64,000 nt of DNA from Henricia sp. BOLD:AAB3569. Its lineage: Eukaryota; Echinodermata; Asteroidea; Spinulosida; Echinasteridae. How positions within the stretch are numbered: position 1 is the first letter of the stretch; each line of letters starts with the position of its first letter. The notes beneath the pieces were generated by a model. The model saw only the letters and a list, made by a program, of their open reading frames with translations, ran no database searches and was not told the origin of the DNA. The stretch covers positions 620,001 through 684,000 of the forward strand of contig JBBELK010000386.1 of NCBI GenBank assembly GCA_037783545.1, given 5' to 3'. The translations under genes were made by a program, and so were the position numbers. Positions 22,501 to 37,500 of the stretch are shown here, piece after piece.

Positions 22501-25500
22501 GCCGGTGTACGCAATGGCCATCCACAAGTTAGTTTATCCTTTCTTGTTTGACATTTTGTAATTTAAAAAAAATATTTTTTTTTTAAATTGTATTTGGCCA
22601 AGGGGTTTAGGGTATTGAACTCAATATGAAAAAAACACTTAAACAGATAAATCCTTAAAAACAGATAAATCCATTTCAAGATATTTCACGTACCTCAAGA
22701 TTTTATGTTATGCTTTTCAGAAAACACCCTTCAAAATGCAACAACGAAGCATTCATTTTGAACAAGAGACGTGCTTTTACCAATTTTAGACCTTTTATTT
22801 ACATTTCGTTGGATATTTTTTGAAAGGCACTGCAAAAAAAAAAGGGGTACAGAGCGTGATCTAATTCCGTCCCAGACAAATGCCTTTCCTTAGTCAACAA
22901 CAAATGAAAACTAAAGTGAACCTGTTTGTTTACCTTCTACTGATGTTAATACACACACACCCAGTTTATCACATGTTGAAATTGACTTTTGAAGTTGTTT
23001 TTATGCGTGAGGGACAGCTAATCAATAAATGTGACAAAAAACAAAATTTGTTACATGCATTTTCAACTATTTCTTGAAAATGTGATGGCACAGTGTGCCC
23101 AGTCAAATTTATTCTGTAAATTTTTGTAATACGATTGTAAAATATGGACATTTCTTTACAGATCGAGGTATTATTTTGATTAATTTAATAAATTTTGAAA
23201 TCTTCATCCAGTATTTACCAGTTTTGGATCACGCTCTGCATGTACATATCTTGTTTAATTCTTACAATTGTGGGTTCGAATCCAGACCTTGTCTGATTTG
23301 TTTGCCCTTGAGCAAGGCACTTTGCCATAAGTTGCCTCTCTACACACACAATTAAATGTCGGACTTCGAATGCATTCCATGCTTTGTCTTTTTAAAGCTG
23401 TATGGAATGCACACATGGTCTGTTACCTTCTCAATCGGTGGTATACACTTTATGGAACTGATTCAGGATACCAGAATTGTAGTCGAGTCTATCACAAGTC
23501 CTCACAAGCCTTCACAAGTCCACCACAAGTCCCTGGATCTTAATTCAAGTCGCAAGCTATTAAAATGAACTCCAACAAAGGCATTCTTGCATGCTTGTTC
23601 ATTCTTGATTTGCTTTTTGTTACTGGACTTGTGACGGACTTGTGCGGGACTTGTCACGGACTTGTGATTTCATCGGCTCTGGACTTGTGATGGACTCGCC
23701 TACAACCCTGGTTCAAGTTCCACACCCATTCTTGAACCCACAACCGATCAGCTGTACTTAACAAGTTGTTCATCACAAGAACATTATACTCAGCTCCCGG
23801 ACACGGCTCATTTGCATCTCCCATCTGATTGGCTGTTGTAGGTAAGCCTTGTCGGCCAGCCAGAGGACCAGCCAAACTGGTACCACGCATTCCTCTTCAC
23901 GCACCCTCGGGAGTTGGCGTCGGTGTTTACTGATGTAGCTGCGCTTTCTATACAGTTTTATCCTGCAAGCTCTGGTATGTAGTATTATTATTATTAATTA
24001 TTTCTGGTGTTGAAACCAAAGATTCCTCAAAAGTCCCCGAGGCACTGTAGCTCGTAAGCCTGAAGAAACCTGTGAAGAGAAGACGATGAAGAAATGCTCA
24101 GTTTTAGAGGTGGGAGGAAAATTCCTACACAATTCTGTATCAGGGAAAACCCACAGAATCAAGCAGGGACTGAGAACCCAATCCACATACCCCGATGGGA
24201 TTCAAACCAGGGCCACAGAGGTGGAAGGCGAGGGAAGCACCACTATGCCAACCTTGAAGAGTTGTGTTCAGCATTCAGTTATTCGCTGGCAGAGTGTGAC
24301 GTCTGCTTCCGCCCTCGTCACGCGCGCGGCCTTGGCAATGGTTCACGCGCACTTCCTAAAAACCGGTTTGATCACACACAAAACATGGAGCACGAAATGT
24401 ACTGATTTTCAACTCGCGATAGTGACAAAATTAAGCAAAAATAACGGTAAATGATGTATGTAGTCATAAATGCAGTTATTTTCTTGGCAACATTATAAGA
24501 AATGTACTTTGACCCCTACGCAAAATTCGGACGAATGTCACCGGCATCATGCATAGCCATGGTTCACACCGGCATATGTGTGTGTATAGCTAGTTGGCCA
24601 AAAGTCAGTCATTTTCTGTGTGCTTCTAAATTCTAACGCTAAATGTCAAACTGGATCTGATCTGATCTTTGATTCCCCTCATAGTGAGTGTGAACACAAC
24701 GCTTTTTATTTCTGTCACCCTCAACAGCCTTCAAAAATAACACATGGACGTTACATTCCCCATCTGGGTACTGTGCACAGTTGCTTGATACCAGAGTTTA
24801 TCAGGCTTTGCAGAGCGAGCGGGGTAGGATGGGAATTCGAGCCAGTCTGCTAATTCAGGTAAGGAGCCGCCCAAAGTTGTCAACATTTTCAGGGTCTACA
24901 GAGCGTAGGAAGGGGGAGGGGTATCGAGGGTCGCGTACGACTTTACATGCACTGTAAAATGTTGACATCTTGCGGTACTGACAAAAAAATGTTGATAAGT
25001 AATATTTCGGGGAAGGGAGGGGGGTCTTGAAAAATACTACGTGCTGTAGAACTGTGAAAAATTTGACGACCATTAAGAATTAAAGTTTTGCCAAATATTT
25101 CACAATTTCATTGCTTATTTGGTTGTTAATTTATAGGAAGAATTTGATTTTTAAAATGAATACAGTTTACTAACATGTAATATGAAAGCCGTATTATTGT
25201 GTGATGAAAATTCAACATGATATATTGCTTGATTTTTCGTAAAATCCATATTGTGTTTTATCAATTTCATTCATGGGCAGCGTAACAACAATTTTTTGAT
25301 ATCAACTACGGGGGGCAGATTGTGTCATTTTAGACTTATTTCAAGTCTGATATCGTGCATCACCAATTACTATATACTTTAAGATTTGTATACTCGATCT
25401 CGGACTTGAAATAAGTCTATACAATGACAAAATCCGCAACCGTAGTTGATAGAAAGAATGTTTTGCTACGCTGCCCCCTGTTTCATGGTAATAAAATTTT

Positions 25501-28500
25501 GATCGTTATTAAAATGTCTATCATAGGCCAGCGGAATTAAGCCATGTTTCAAGGGGTTCTACACGATCTTTAAGGGATTGTCACTGAATTTAGCAAAAGA
25601 AAGACATTTGTACCTGAATTTATTAAGAGAAGAGTGGTACATTTGTTGATATCTTACGGGAAATTAGCATCGTATTTTGTAAACTTGTAAATTGATTTGA
25701 GAAAAATTGCGACTCGACTTAAAAAAATTACTCTTATGTAGTTACACATACATTGCCATTCCATAATGTCATTGTTTTTCTCATTACATTTTACATACCC
25801 GGTACGTACATGTACTACTTGTCTAAAAAACATGTCCTACATGATCTTAAATAACTTTTTCATTTTCCAACAAATTTAAACAAAATTTTTACATTCATGT
25901 AAACAAGGCTTGACAAATGTTATTGAGTAAGTTTCATGAGTTTTGGATGAGAGGGTGAGATTTAAAAGCCACAAGAAAAAAAACCCTAAATTTCAGAATT
26001 GCCACTTTCGACTTTGCATCCTCCATTGTCAAGGCAATTGTCTATGGCACCTCTTGTTGAGTTGCGCGAAACGATCAAGATAGTTTGCAATAACATTAAG
26101 GATGAACCTGCATTTCTTCCGAAGCTTTTGGCTGCAGCACACACATTCCACCAGTCTCCAGCGGTGTATCAACATTGGAGGAGGCCAAGGTCGAAAGTGG
26201 CGAATTCTGAAATTGACCTTTTTTCCCGTATGGCTATAAAATCTCACCTTTTTGGTGAAAACTGATGAAAGTCACTCAATAAAATTTGTCAAGCCTTATT
26301 TACGGGATGTGAAATTTTGGTTAAAATCTGTTGAGAAAATGACAAAGTTATTTAAGATCAAAAGTAGGATTTTTTTGTTGGCATGTAGTAGTTGCATAAA
26401 TTATTCATACTATGTGCTTTTTGCCATTATCATTTAACTTCATGCTTACTGATGTCGTTAAGTGGTAAAAGACAATTTGTTTTCCTTCTGTGCTGTTTAA
26501 TAGATCATCTTTTGTTGCATGGCAACAGTGTTTTGACAAATTGCTAATGACTTGTAATTTCCTGGCCATTTCGTACGGGATTAAAATTGTTTCAGAAAAA
26601 AACACAAATAATCGGGAAAATGAGATTCTACTTCAGCACGCTAAAATCGTGAGTTTTTTGTTTTTTTTGCTTGTAAAATGTGTAATTATTTCTCACCGTT
26701 GAAGTTTTAAAAAGATAGTTTCTGTGAGAAATAGAGTAGCAGCTAATTTATGTTTTTTTAATTTTATTTTTGTTTTTGTTTTTTGCATGTTTTTTTTTTT
26801 TTATTCGGTGGAATTAGTGCATTTTTTTGATGGTGTGAATATGTTTGCATGATGTCTGCCTGGTATGCAGGAGGTTGTGGGTTCAAGTCCCGCCCGAGCA
26901 CGCTATACATAACATCATTCGGACCGACGCAATAATTTCTTACTTTATGTTTGCATGCTTAGTAATTCTTGAGCGTGTCCAGATCATATTTTGCACCGCC
27001 CCCCATATTTCCATGGGTGTTGAGATTTTTATACCATATCATTTGTCATATTTTTCTCATTACCATTCTAAAATTTTTCTTTCTCAATTCGTATATTTTC
27101 AAGGATATCGTCAAAAATCCCTGATGTTTTGTAAACTAATTTATCTGGTTCCATAAAGCAGTGCAGTGATCGCACCAATCCTTTTGCTTCTACATCCAAA
27201 TTGGAGATTGCAAATGTCCTGTTTTCTTCCCATGGACAGTATTGGCGAGGTATTTTAAAGAAATGAAAAAAACACAGATTTCCAAATTTTTTAAAGGTTT
27301 AAGCAAAATGTTTTGTTCATTTTGTTTATTAACCAGGGAGGTGTTCTGAAAACCAAAGACAATAAAACACCACATGTAGCAGTGGTGCTCAGGCTCATTT
27401 CATCAACAGTAAGTCCAGATATGTTTATTGCATTTCTATAACTTCTTTTGTGTTTGAAAATAAAATATATACTTCTTAAAATGTGCCAAGGACCACTAAT
27501 ATCTTCATATGTACACTGCTCACAATAAGTTAGGGATATTGTGAGGTGTCCCAGATATTTTATTGAGGGTATGCATTCCGCTTGAATGATTTTGTATATG
27601 ATTAGACAATTGTATCTGCATGACAGACACCTTGTCACAGGAATAAGTGAAAACGGTCATTTGAAGAAAACACAGCATAACGATTTTGTGAGTAGTGTAA
27701 TTTCACTAAATTTAATGATTTGGAATCTTTTCTGAAAACATTTTTTATTGATCCCTTATTGTAAAAAAAACTAAAACATTACCATCTTGCAAATTTTTCA
27801 GCTTTCAGAAAAAAATATTAAAATTAATACGTGATTCATAGCAATTTTTGAGTAGTGTAGAAGCTAGTACCCCATAAGTGTTTTAAATACATTATTTTTT
27901 CCCTAATTTTTCAGCAAAACATTAAAAACATTTTCCCCATGGCCGCTCGCTGACAGACCTACCAGTTGCAAGGTCGCCCTAAAACGAATTGTCAATATTT
28001 TTGCCACTCGCGAACAAAATATTACGCCTGCCTGACGGAACACAATAATATCCGCCCTGTACCAACTCCCAACACACCTCATTTGTAATCAAGCAGTCAA
28101 TATTGTCTCCGTCACACATTTTTCAAAGAACCTCATTAGTACCTGCATGCGTCCGGGTGTTTCATTTGAGACCAGCTTTTTTTTTGTTCCATGCTCAAGG
28201 ATAACCATAAATTACGGTCTTTAAAATGCCTGGATATTGCTTTTTTAGTCATTTAGATCTCTGCGATTGTAGGAAATGCCACGTTTGACACTTAGTACAA
28301 CTGGACCGCCATCGTTTTCACACTTTGAAATTGTTTGCTGTGAGCCGAACACCAGGATTAAATTTCATGAATTTGACCCAGTGACGATTTTGTGGGATCA
28401 ACATTTTGCGTTCACATTGCAGATCAACAAGTAATTCTTCATCGAATTGACACGGCATCACCGGACTGATGATTTAGAAAATGCAGTTTTGTGGTATTTT

Positions 28501-31500
28501 TCGACATTTTAGGAACAGTTTCGGACGCGTTTCATTCAAAGTCGTGCAAAATTCAGTGGCATATATAAATTTGGACAACTGTATGCATTATGCATGTTTT
28601 ACATTGTCATAAAATGCTGTCTATTGAAATGCGCGATATAACTTATTCAACCTTCAATTAACTAATTGTCTAATCTGCTCTCATATTGTGATGAAATCCC
28701 CTGAACTACGCGTAAATTAATCATGAATTCGCCCGATCTACACGTAAATGAACAGAAACCGGACTCCCTGGCCACGGCAAGCGACGTCAGGACACTACCG
28801 ACGCTCCCAACATTTTTTGAGCACGAGGTGAAATCCCCGGAGCCTGTTCTGGTGACACCATCGCCACCTCCTTCCCAGTCAATACCTCCTTCCCAGGCAA
28901 TACCTCGGCAATCACTGGTACCCTTACGAGAAGCAGTCAGTACTCCTCCACCAATTCCACTGCTTTCTACGCAACACACGCAAAGAAAAAATTGGGTAAG
29001 GTATAAATTTTTTTACCTGTTAAATATAGACCCCTTGCATCGGCGGCCATGACAGGGGGCAGGTTTTCATATTTAAATGATGTGACAATAGATCCACAAT
29101 TTGCCTACTCATCCATGATGCACGGTGACAATGTGACTGCCCCCTGTTATGGCGGCCATTGCATAGGGTCTATACTGGGTAACAGAAAAAAACACAAAAT
29201 ATTTGTTTGCTTTTTAATGAAAAAAATGAAACAAAATGTTGAGAGTGGAAATTTTCAGCACACAGAAGCCTCGCGCAGTCATGCGTTACAATGCTGTTAC
29301 TTGTAGATATTTCTATTTTAACTTAATCAGAAAATAAAATTATAAATTTTGATTAAATCCGTTTCGGAAGTTTGCATTTTTTGTTCAGTATACATTTGTC
29401 ACTATTCCCATGAGCTGATCTGTCGCAAATTTTTGCATTTGAGAAAACCAACTTTGAAAATATCTTTTTGGTTTGGGGATTGGAATTTACGGTTAATTCA
29501 GAAACTGGTTTGCAATTCTTTCAAGTGTCTGTTAACCAGTTAACTGTTCGGCCGACACTAAAGGTTGTTGCTGGTGTTTATAGATGTACATGTATTTACA
29601 ATGCACACAATACCCCTAGGCCCCAAAAACAATCATTGAACCCTTATCTGGTCCAAATTTTACTACGACCTCATATAAATGTATTTCAATTTCATGAAGT
29701 CATTACAAATAACCCTCTGAAAACTATTGTAAATTCTTTAAAATTGGGTTTCGTTTAAACGTTCGGCAAAACCGGTTTTTAATTTTCTTTCGATTAAGCG
29801 GTTAACAATCTAAACATCCCATTCCTATTTTGGTTGATATTAATTTATATTTAATGCTGTTTTCAGATATGTTGTAAAATATGATCATTTAAAATTTTTT
29901 TTTTTTTACTTTCCTGAAATTTATGCTTTTTATACTTTTCCATAAAAAGCTGTTGGTGGATCCTCATCTTAAATTGGCCTCACACGAAGTTTCGTTATAA
30001 TTGAGTTGTGTTTTAGTACAAGATTCTTTGACGTAATTGCATTTGGTACTCTGCTAAATTACATATCCATGCAGCACTGTGCCTCATAGTTTAGCTGGTA
30101 GAGCACCTGGCCGGTATGTCTGAGGTTTTGGGTTCAAATCCCAGTGAGGACCATGTGTTATTTCTCTCATCCCTTGTTTCATTATTAATGGAAAAATTTA
30201 GCTAAATTGGCCTGAAAGCAAAGGCTCAAAATAAATTATTGTGCTACAGAAAATTTTGAATTCCATTGATCTTTTTAGTTAAGAAAAAAAATCATGCACA
30301 ATTTATGTGAATCCACCATTAATTTGCAATTAATCTTCTCCGTGAACTATGTAGAAAGACCATTTGTTGCTTCCAGTTATAGACCATTTACATCACACAG
30401 GCACACAGGATCATTCAATAATACCCAACAGTGCCGTTGCTAAGCAACCCCAAGCCTTTATGGTTGACTAAACGTGACCTAGACCACCACTTCCTACCAT
30501 CAGACTGCTATTCTCTGTGTGTAAGCCTACAAACATTAAACGGTCGCAGGGGAAAAGGCTATTAAGCCTGTACATTACACTTTTCCATTTATCAGTGTTG
30601 CTTGTTCAGCGTAAGAGCATAGAGTGTGTAGTTTAATTATTGTTCGATGAAGGTTTGAGCGATCTGTCTGTGTTGATGTAGGCTATTTGCAAGGAAGTTG
30701 ATAGCACGAGATTTTTAAACGGAGTTCGACACGCAGCACGTTCTGTTAATCAAGAATTACTGATTTATGTTTATACTGCATAATTTGTCGATTGTGCACC
30801 AGTATAATTTTGCTACAAGTAATTACTAGTTGGAGAATTGTTTGAATGCTACGAATAATTGTGACTGACATTTAAAGTTTGTGAATACAAAGTGAACTGT
30901 ATCGGCTTCGCATATGTGTTGTGGTTTCGTTACCTGAGGAAGTTTCATCACCGAGGCTTAAGCGTTCATTTGGAAAACTGCAAACCTGTTGCATTGACAT
31001 TTTTGGTGTTTATATAGCCGGTATGTTTCGGTGCCATGATAAAATGCTGACTTGACGTCATAAAACACTGGAACTGCAACACTGTTTGATCACTTCAGTC
31101 AATTTTTGGAGAGAATGTAACTTTGTACTTGGTGAATTTGTCTAGTGTTTTTCGGCCGAATTCTTGCGGCACAAAATGGCGGTTGCTTACTACAGGCCGT
31201 TTTCATCAGATGTAAGTTTTTCCAAAGAGATATTTAAACAGGGAAAACAATTTTTTACTTTTAATATCTACTGTAAAATTAATCTACTGTAAAATCTTCC
31301 TGTGTGCACTTATTATTTCTATGCTGTGAAAGACATACTGGCCGTAATTCCAACCACGACCACTTGAAAGACTAATTTTATCCTTTTCAGATGAAATTTT
31401 TTGCCAATTCCTTGAACACCGGCATTACATTCCTAAACATAAATGTTGGTGAACTAAAATCTTTAGGACAAACACTTGTTTTTTATCCCATTTTTAAGAA

Positions 31501-34500
31501 AACAGATTAACAAACTAAATTTCAGAACATTTGCAGGAAAAAAAGTTTATTAAAATTTTGAGTAGTACATGTACATTGTACATTTTAGCATGGTTATAAA
31601 TTAGTATAATTCTTTCGTAAACAAAAAAGAAATTTCTAAACTGAAATTTGTAAAATTGATTTTTAGCGAAGATATTATGCATACATCATGAAGTCTGCAT
31701 GCACAGTACAGTGTTACAGATTAGAGAACAAAGTCCATGGCTTGCTAAACCTCTGCATGTGTGCGGTATTGATTTACGCACCTGTATTAACCGGAGCTTA
31801 TGCACACATGTACATTCAGATTGCAAACATGCCTACATACATTACGGTACACTGTTTGCCTATTTAAAAACTCAATATTTCGTTCTTTTATGGTTGCAGT
31901 CTCAGGCAATAAAAACATTCTTTTTGACCAAATAAAAATTATAATAATGGTGGACACTTGTATAGCGCACATGTCTACCCTAGGGTACTCCTGGTGCTGT
32001 TCCCATTATTATTACCGCTGCCATCAGGAAATCACCAGAACCATTTCGCTTCAACTAGGTGGCTACCTGGCCATTGCAAGGCGCCCAACCCTATCAGCAG
32101 TTAGATTGTGGCATTCCTCTCACAAATATTGCTTGGGTTGACGTGGCAATTGAGATTAAGCGTCTTGCCCACGGACACAAACACGTTGGCACAAGTGGGC
32201 CTTGAACCCATAACCATTCGATCACCAGCACAGCTGTATACCCACTAGACCACACATGCTCCCTAAAAGTTTTAAATGTACAAACAAGTTTTAAATGTAC
32301 TCTTTTAAAAAAGAAAGTTGACACAAGTGCAAATTAATGTGTGTCCCTGGGCAAGGCACTTAATCTTAATTGCTTCGTTGACCCAAGCTGTTAGGGAGAA
32401 TGCCACAATCTAACTGCTGTTAGGGTTGTGTGCCTTGGCCAGGTAGCCACCTAGTTGAAGCGAAATGGTTCTGATGATTCCCTGATGGCAGCGATATTGA
32501 TGGCAACAGCATTTTTTTACTTTGGTGACAAAACATTATACAAAAACATGCTGTTCTTGCTGTTATTGGAGCCAAGGACCTGGGTTCGAATCCCAGTCGC
32601 GGCACTGCAATTTTCTTGTGTTTCTAAATTCATCTTTCTATAATTGGAATATTTAGCAAAAACTCTTTAACACTTTTTAATACTACCGGAGTTAACTCTG
32701 TCGTGTATTGCCCAATTTGCTCTGTTTATTTTTTGTAATATTCTTCAAGTTTTTGTTTGCTATTTATAGGCCATGGACGATGACGAACTCCCATCCTACA
32801 ATGCCTTGCGTGATCTACTACCATCCAAACAGCGCAACGGAGCCACGCGACATTCTGACAGCGGCTTAATTCCGACAAGACTACCCCCTAGCCCTGATCC
32901 TTATCGATACACTGAACGAAAACCCAAGCCAAAGTAAGTGTTACAAATTTAATGAAACCAATTATTTAAAATTTGTCTGTAGGGAAAACCTGAGGGAGTA
33001 TACACTGCCTTATAGCACAGCTAATAGAGCGTCTGCTCGGTGAGTCAGAGGTCTCGGGTTTGAATCCTGATAAGGCCCTTACAATTTCTCTCTTCCCAAG
33101 TTCTGTAGTAAGGGAGTATTATGCTTGAGTGGTTTGCTGCATTCAACTTAACCTTGTTTAATTCTAACAATTTTTAGTTTAAATCCTGGTCACATCCATG
33201 CTATGTGTCCTTGGGCAAGGCACTTTGCCACAAGTTGCATCTCTCCACCCAGGAGTAAATGAATACCTGCAAGGGTTGCAGCCCCTGAGCGCTTGTGTCA
33301 GGCTGTCGGGGCTGCATACTCCCCAGGGAGTTGTGCCCAATGACCAGGGTAAAAATGTTGTAAAGTGCTATGAGTATCCTCTATGGTGCGTGTGTCCTTG
33401 GGCAAGGCACTTTACCATAAGTTGCCTCTCTCCACCCAGGAGTAAATGGGTACCAGCAAGGTTTCTAGCCCCCGAGTGTGAGGCTGCTGGGGCTGCATAC
33501 TCCCCAGGGAGTTGTGCCCAATGACCAGGGTAAAAATGTTGTAAAGTGCTATGAGTATCCTCTATGGTGCGTGTGTCCTTGGGCAAGGCACTTTACCATA
33601 AGTTGCCTCTCTCCACCCAGGAGTAAATGGGTGCCAGCAAGGTTTCTAGCCCCCGAGTGTGAGGCTGCTGGGGCTGCATACTCCCCAGGGAGTTGTGCCC
33701 AATGACCTGGGTAATAATGTTGTAAAGCGCCATGAGTATTCTTCAGGGTAGATGTGTGTGCTATATAAGATAAGATTACACCATAGCAAACATGTAGTAA
33801 GTCACATGATTCAAAGTCATGTGACAGATTGCAACCAATTACAAGGTTAACCATCAAAATCGCAAACATAGGCAGCATGACTTTAGATGTGCTTTTTGTT
33901 AAGTTTCAGCCAAATTTAATTCGCGATTTTTATATTTTTTTAATCACATTGCCAATAGTTCTGCGCCGACCGATAACTACGACAAGTACTCCTTAAGTTT
34001 GATGGACGCGCAACAAAAGGAAATATCAAGCTACCGAGAAGCGCTGAATAGAATGGGAGAAGAGATAGTCAGGCTCCAAGAACACGTAAGACATTGAGTT
34101 TCCATTCTCCTGAGAAGAATGCCAGATCTATTATTTTTATATTTCTTTATTTTGCAATCCATTCCTGGAGATTTTGACTGGTGTTATTTTTATTTATTTT
34201 TTTACATTTTTTAAAGTATAAAATTAACAGCTCCAGTGATTTTTTTTTTCCTTTGAAGAAAATTTGAACCCAGGAGCACTGGTATCGCTAACCAGAGGTC
34301 TCAGGCTCGAAACCAACTTTGACAATTTTGTTTTCTCATGTAAAATTAAATCAGTTTAAAAGGCAAGGCTCGTCAGCAATGCACGCGCGCCAAATTCGTG
34401 CCACGATATAACGCAGCTCCATGCCTTTGCTATGGAGCTGCGTATTTCGTGGCACGAATTTGGCGAGCGCGCATTGCTGACGAGCCTGTGCCGTTAATAA

Positions 34501-37500
34501 TTACATACTTTCTCATGGGTGATAATGTAAAGTCTATCCCATTAGCAACTGCAATTAACATCTGACAACATCTATTATTTAATCGCGCACCACACACATC
34601 AAGGACACTTGTTGCTATGGAGATAATCTTTCTGCAGTGTTGTGTTTGTAACCACGGGAACAGTAATTGATGCAAACGATAGCCAGAGATGATATTCTAG
34701 TGTAAAATTTGCCATAAAATGAACGCTATCATGATTTTTATAGTTATACATGTCTCGGATTTCAGTTTACCTGAAATTTCACTTTAAACCAGATTCCTTG
34801 TGCAATTTTGCTGTCTGTGTTACTGTCATATATAAATTTTTAAAAAATAAGGAAAACGTATTGTACTTTCTCGTCTTGTATTTTTACATGTTTCATGAAT
34901 GCATAGTTCCGAGATTGCCCAATTAACCCCGCCCCCTTGGATATTGTTGCTATGCATCACACTCTATCGTCAAAATGGCGACCCACACTGCACAAACCAA
35001 TGGGACTTTTAATGGAAAGCACAGATTCATTGGAGAAAACTCAAAGGTATTCATGTTTCAGGGTCGACAGTTACTGTAGCACGCACTTAGTAAAAGGCCA
35101 GTAATACAGGGATGTCATATTCATAACAATTCACTTTCTTACCTATATTGAACAGCGAATCGCCTGCCTTGAAACAAAAAATTCACCCCGAACTTCACAT
35201 ACATTTGTTTGGTTCAGGTTGGCAGATTAGAGAACGACAATAGCAAATTGCGCCAACGCATCAACATGTACGAGGACGCTTCTAAGGCCATGGTTGCTAA
35301 TGACGATTTGGACGAAATTACCAAATCGGAACTTCTGGAGAAATACAGTTAGTCAAATAAAAATGTATTTGTTTTGAGTAATTTTCTTAATAATTATTTA
35401 TTAATAATTAATTTGATTTGCTTGAGTTGTGGCCAACTTGGAGCTAACTTGCAGCCAACTCACAGAATTAAAGGAGCTAGTTTAGATTTTTCCAGAAAAT
35501 GGATTTCGTTTTAACTAGTAATAATCATTTAAAATACCTCCCCAAAATACTACCCGTGGGAAGAAAACAGGAAATTGGCAATCTCCAATTTGGATGTGGA
35601 AGCAAAAAGGTTGGTGTAATCACTGCACTGGTTTGTGGAAGTGGATAAATTAGTTTACTAAACTTCGGTGGATTTTTGATGATATCCTTGGAAATATACA
35701 TATTGAGAACGCGAAATTTCAGAATGGTAATGAGACAAATATGACAAATGATATGGTATCAAAATCTAAACGCCCCTGGGAAAAATGGGGAATGTCAAAA
35801 TATGACCTGGACATGGTCCTTGTAACCCTGTTTCTTCCTTATCAAATTTGACTTCGTACAAAATTCACTTTTATTCAACATTACGTGATATTTTGAATAA
35901 TTTAGCTCTTAATAACCAGCTTTTTTGTCCTAAAAAATTGTTTTGTTTGTGTATTTCACAGTGGTCGTACGGCAGAAATTATCAAGACAGGTTTCCGAGA
36001 CCAGCAATTATCGAGATAGACTCTTGCAGTTGCAGAATGATATGATCAAGGTAAAGAATTGATTGCCTTCTGGTGACGTCACGCCTTTCATTCACCATTT
36101 TGGGTGTCATTTGACAATCATGATGACCCACGTGGCCCGAGTGATAACCAGCCAAAAAAGCCAGAAAATCGCATTGGTTGCACTTACCTCTGTTGCTTAA
36201 CCTTGCTTTATGTTGTTGCGTCACGGCTGTTGTATTATGAAAGATAAAACTGTCTTTCTTAAAGGCAGTATACATGATTGGTATCTCGAAAATCAGAAAT
36301 GTTCATTTACGCCTAACTTACACAATATAAACATGATGACCGTAGAAAACTTCCCCTGAAATGGTTTTGTCTAAAGTGCTATACTCTTTGAGAAATTAGT
36401 AAAACAATTAGTTTTCGTCTCATGAGACGAAAATTCAATTCGCCCCAAAACCATTTCGCCCAAGTGCCACTTCGTCCGAGTGCCATTTCGCCCCAAATCA
36501 CTTCGTCCAAACACTACATCGCCCAAATGCTACTTCGCCCCAAAACTACTTCATGCACAGGCCGTGGTTCATGGCGAAATGGTTCAGGGCGAGGTGGTTT
36601 TGAAGCGAAATTACTGCTAACCCTTTTTTGACTGTTTTTTCAAAAGTTAGACGAAGTACGGAGCTGGTTTTTGCTCGGGTTGGTTTTAATCATGCATATC
36701 TTCAATCACACAGGGGATAAAACTATTTGAAACAGTTTACCAATCATGTATACTATCTTTAAAGTTAAATCGTGATCAATTTTGTTTTTTTACAAGCTGA
36801 GTACATGCTCAATAATTTGAACGTATCGAAACATGCGCGGTCGGCATTTTCGAATGAAAGATATCTCGGGTGGAATCATTGCATTGGACGGTTGCAACCA
36901 CTTCTATTTTTCAAGTTGTTTTTTTTCCAGTCAAATTGTTGATTATAGTTTTAGGACATTGCAAATCCTGTATTCGGGTTTTAAATAAGCTGTATTTTCA
37001 TTGACAGCAAAACGACCGCGAGCAGGCATACCTCGGCCAACAAGAAACGCAGGTCACTCAGTCCACGGCCCTTCAAGAGAAACAAGCCAAGATTAAAAAG
37101 CTAGAAAAGACGTGTCGTGAACAGGAGAAAGCCTTAGAGAAAATGGAGCAACTAATCGTCGGCAAACGATCCAAAAATAATAGCAAACAGGAAGGTAGGA
37201 AATATTAAAAACGAATCAAAAGAATCCCCAAATTTTTGTGTTCCGAATGTTAGGATGGAACGGAATCCATTTTCTGTAAAAATCTGAACAAGGACTCTTT
37301 AACCAGTAAACCTTTTGTCCAACATTTGAAAGGTTACCGCCGGTGTTTATCGATAGATGCATGTAAAAAGTGCGCACCACCCCATGCCCCAAAAATAATC
37401 CTCGAACTGATTATTATTTTAAAACATTTAAATTTTATGAAGTTGATACACTTCCCATAATTTAATATTCTCATTTCATTACCAAACAACTAAAATAAAA

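Noticed and set aside
24086..24454. 122-residue plus-strand frame between CCDC33 exons 10 and 11
   Set aside because: No resemblance to CCDC33; it overlaps a reversed tRNA-SINE fragment, and exon 10 splices to 24728 in phase without it.
33198..33878. Repeated open frames with ARNLAGTHLLLGGERQ-type residues
   Set aside because: They lie in tandem SINE-like units and recur in phase only because of the repeat.
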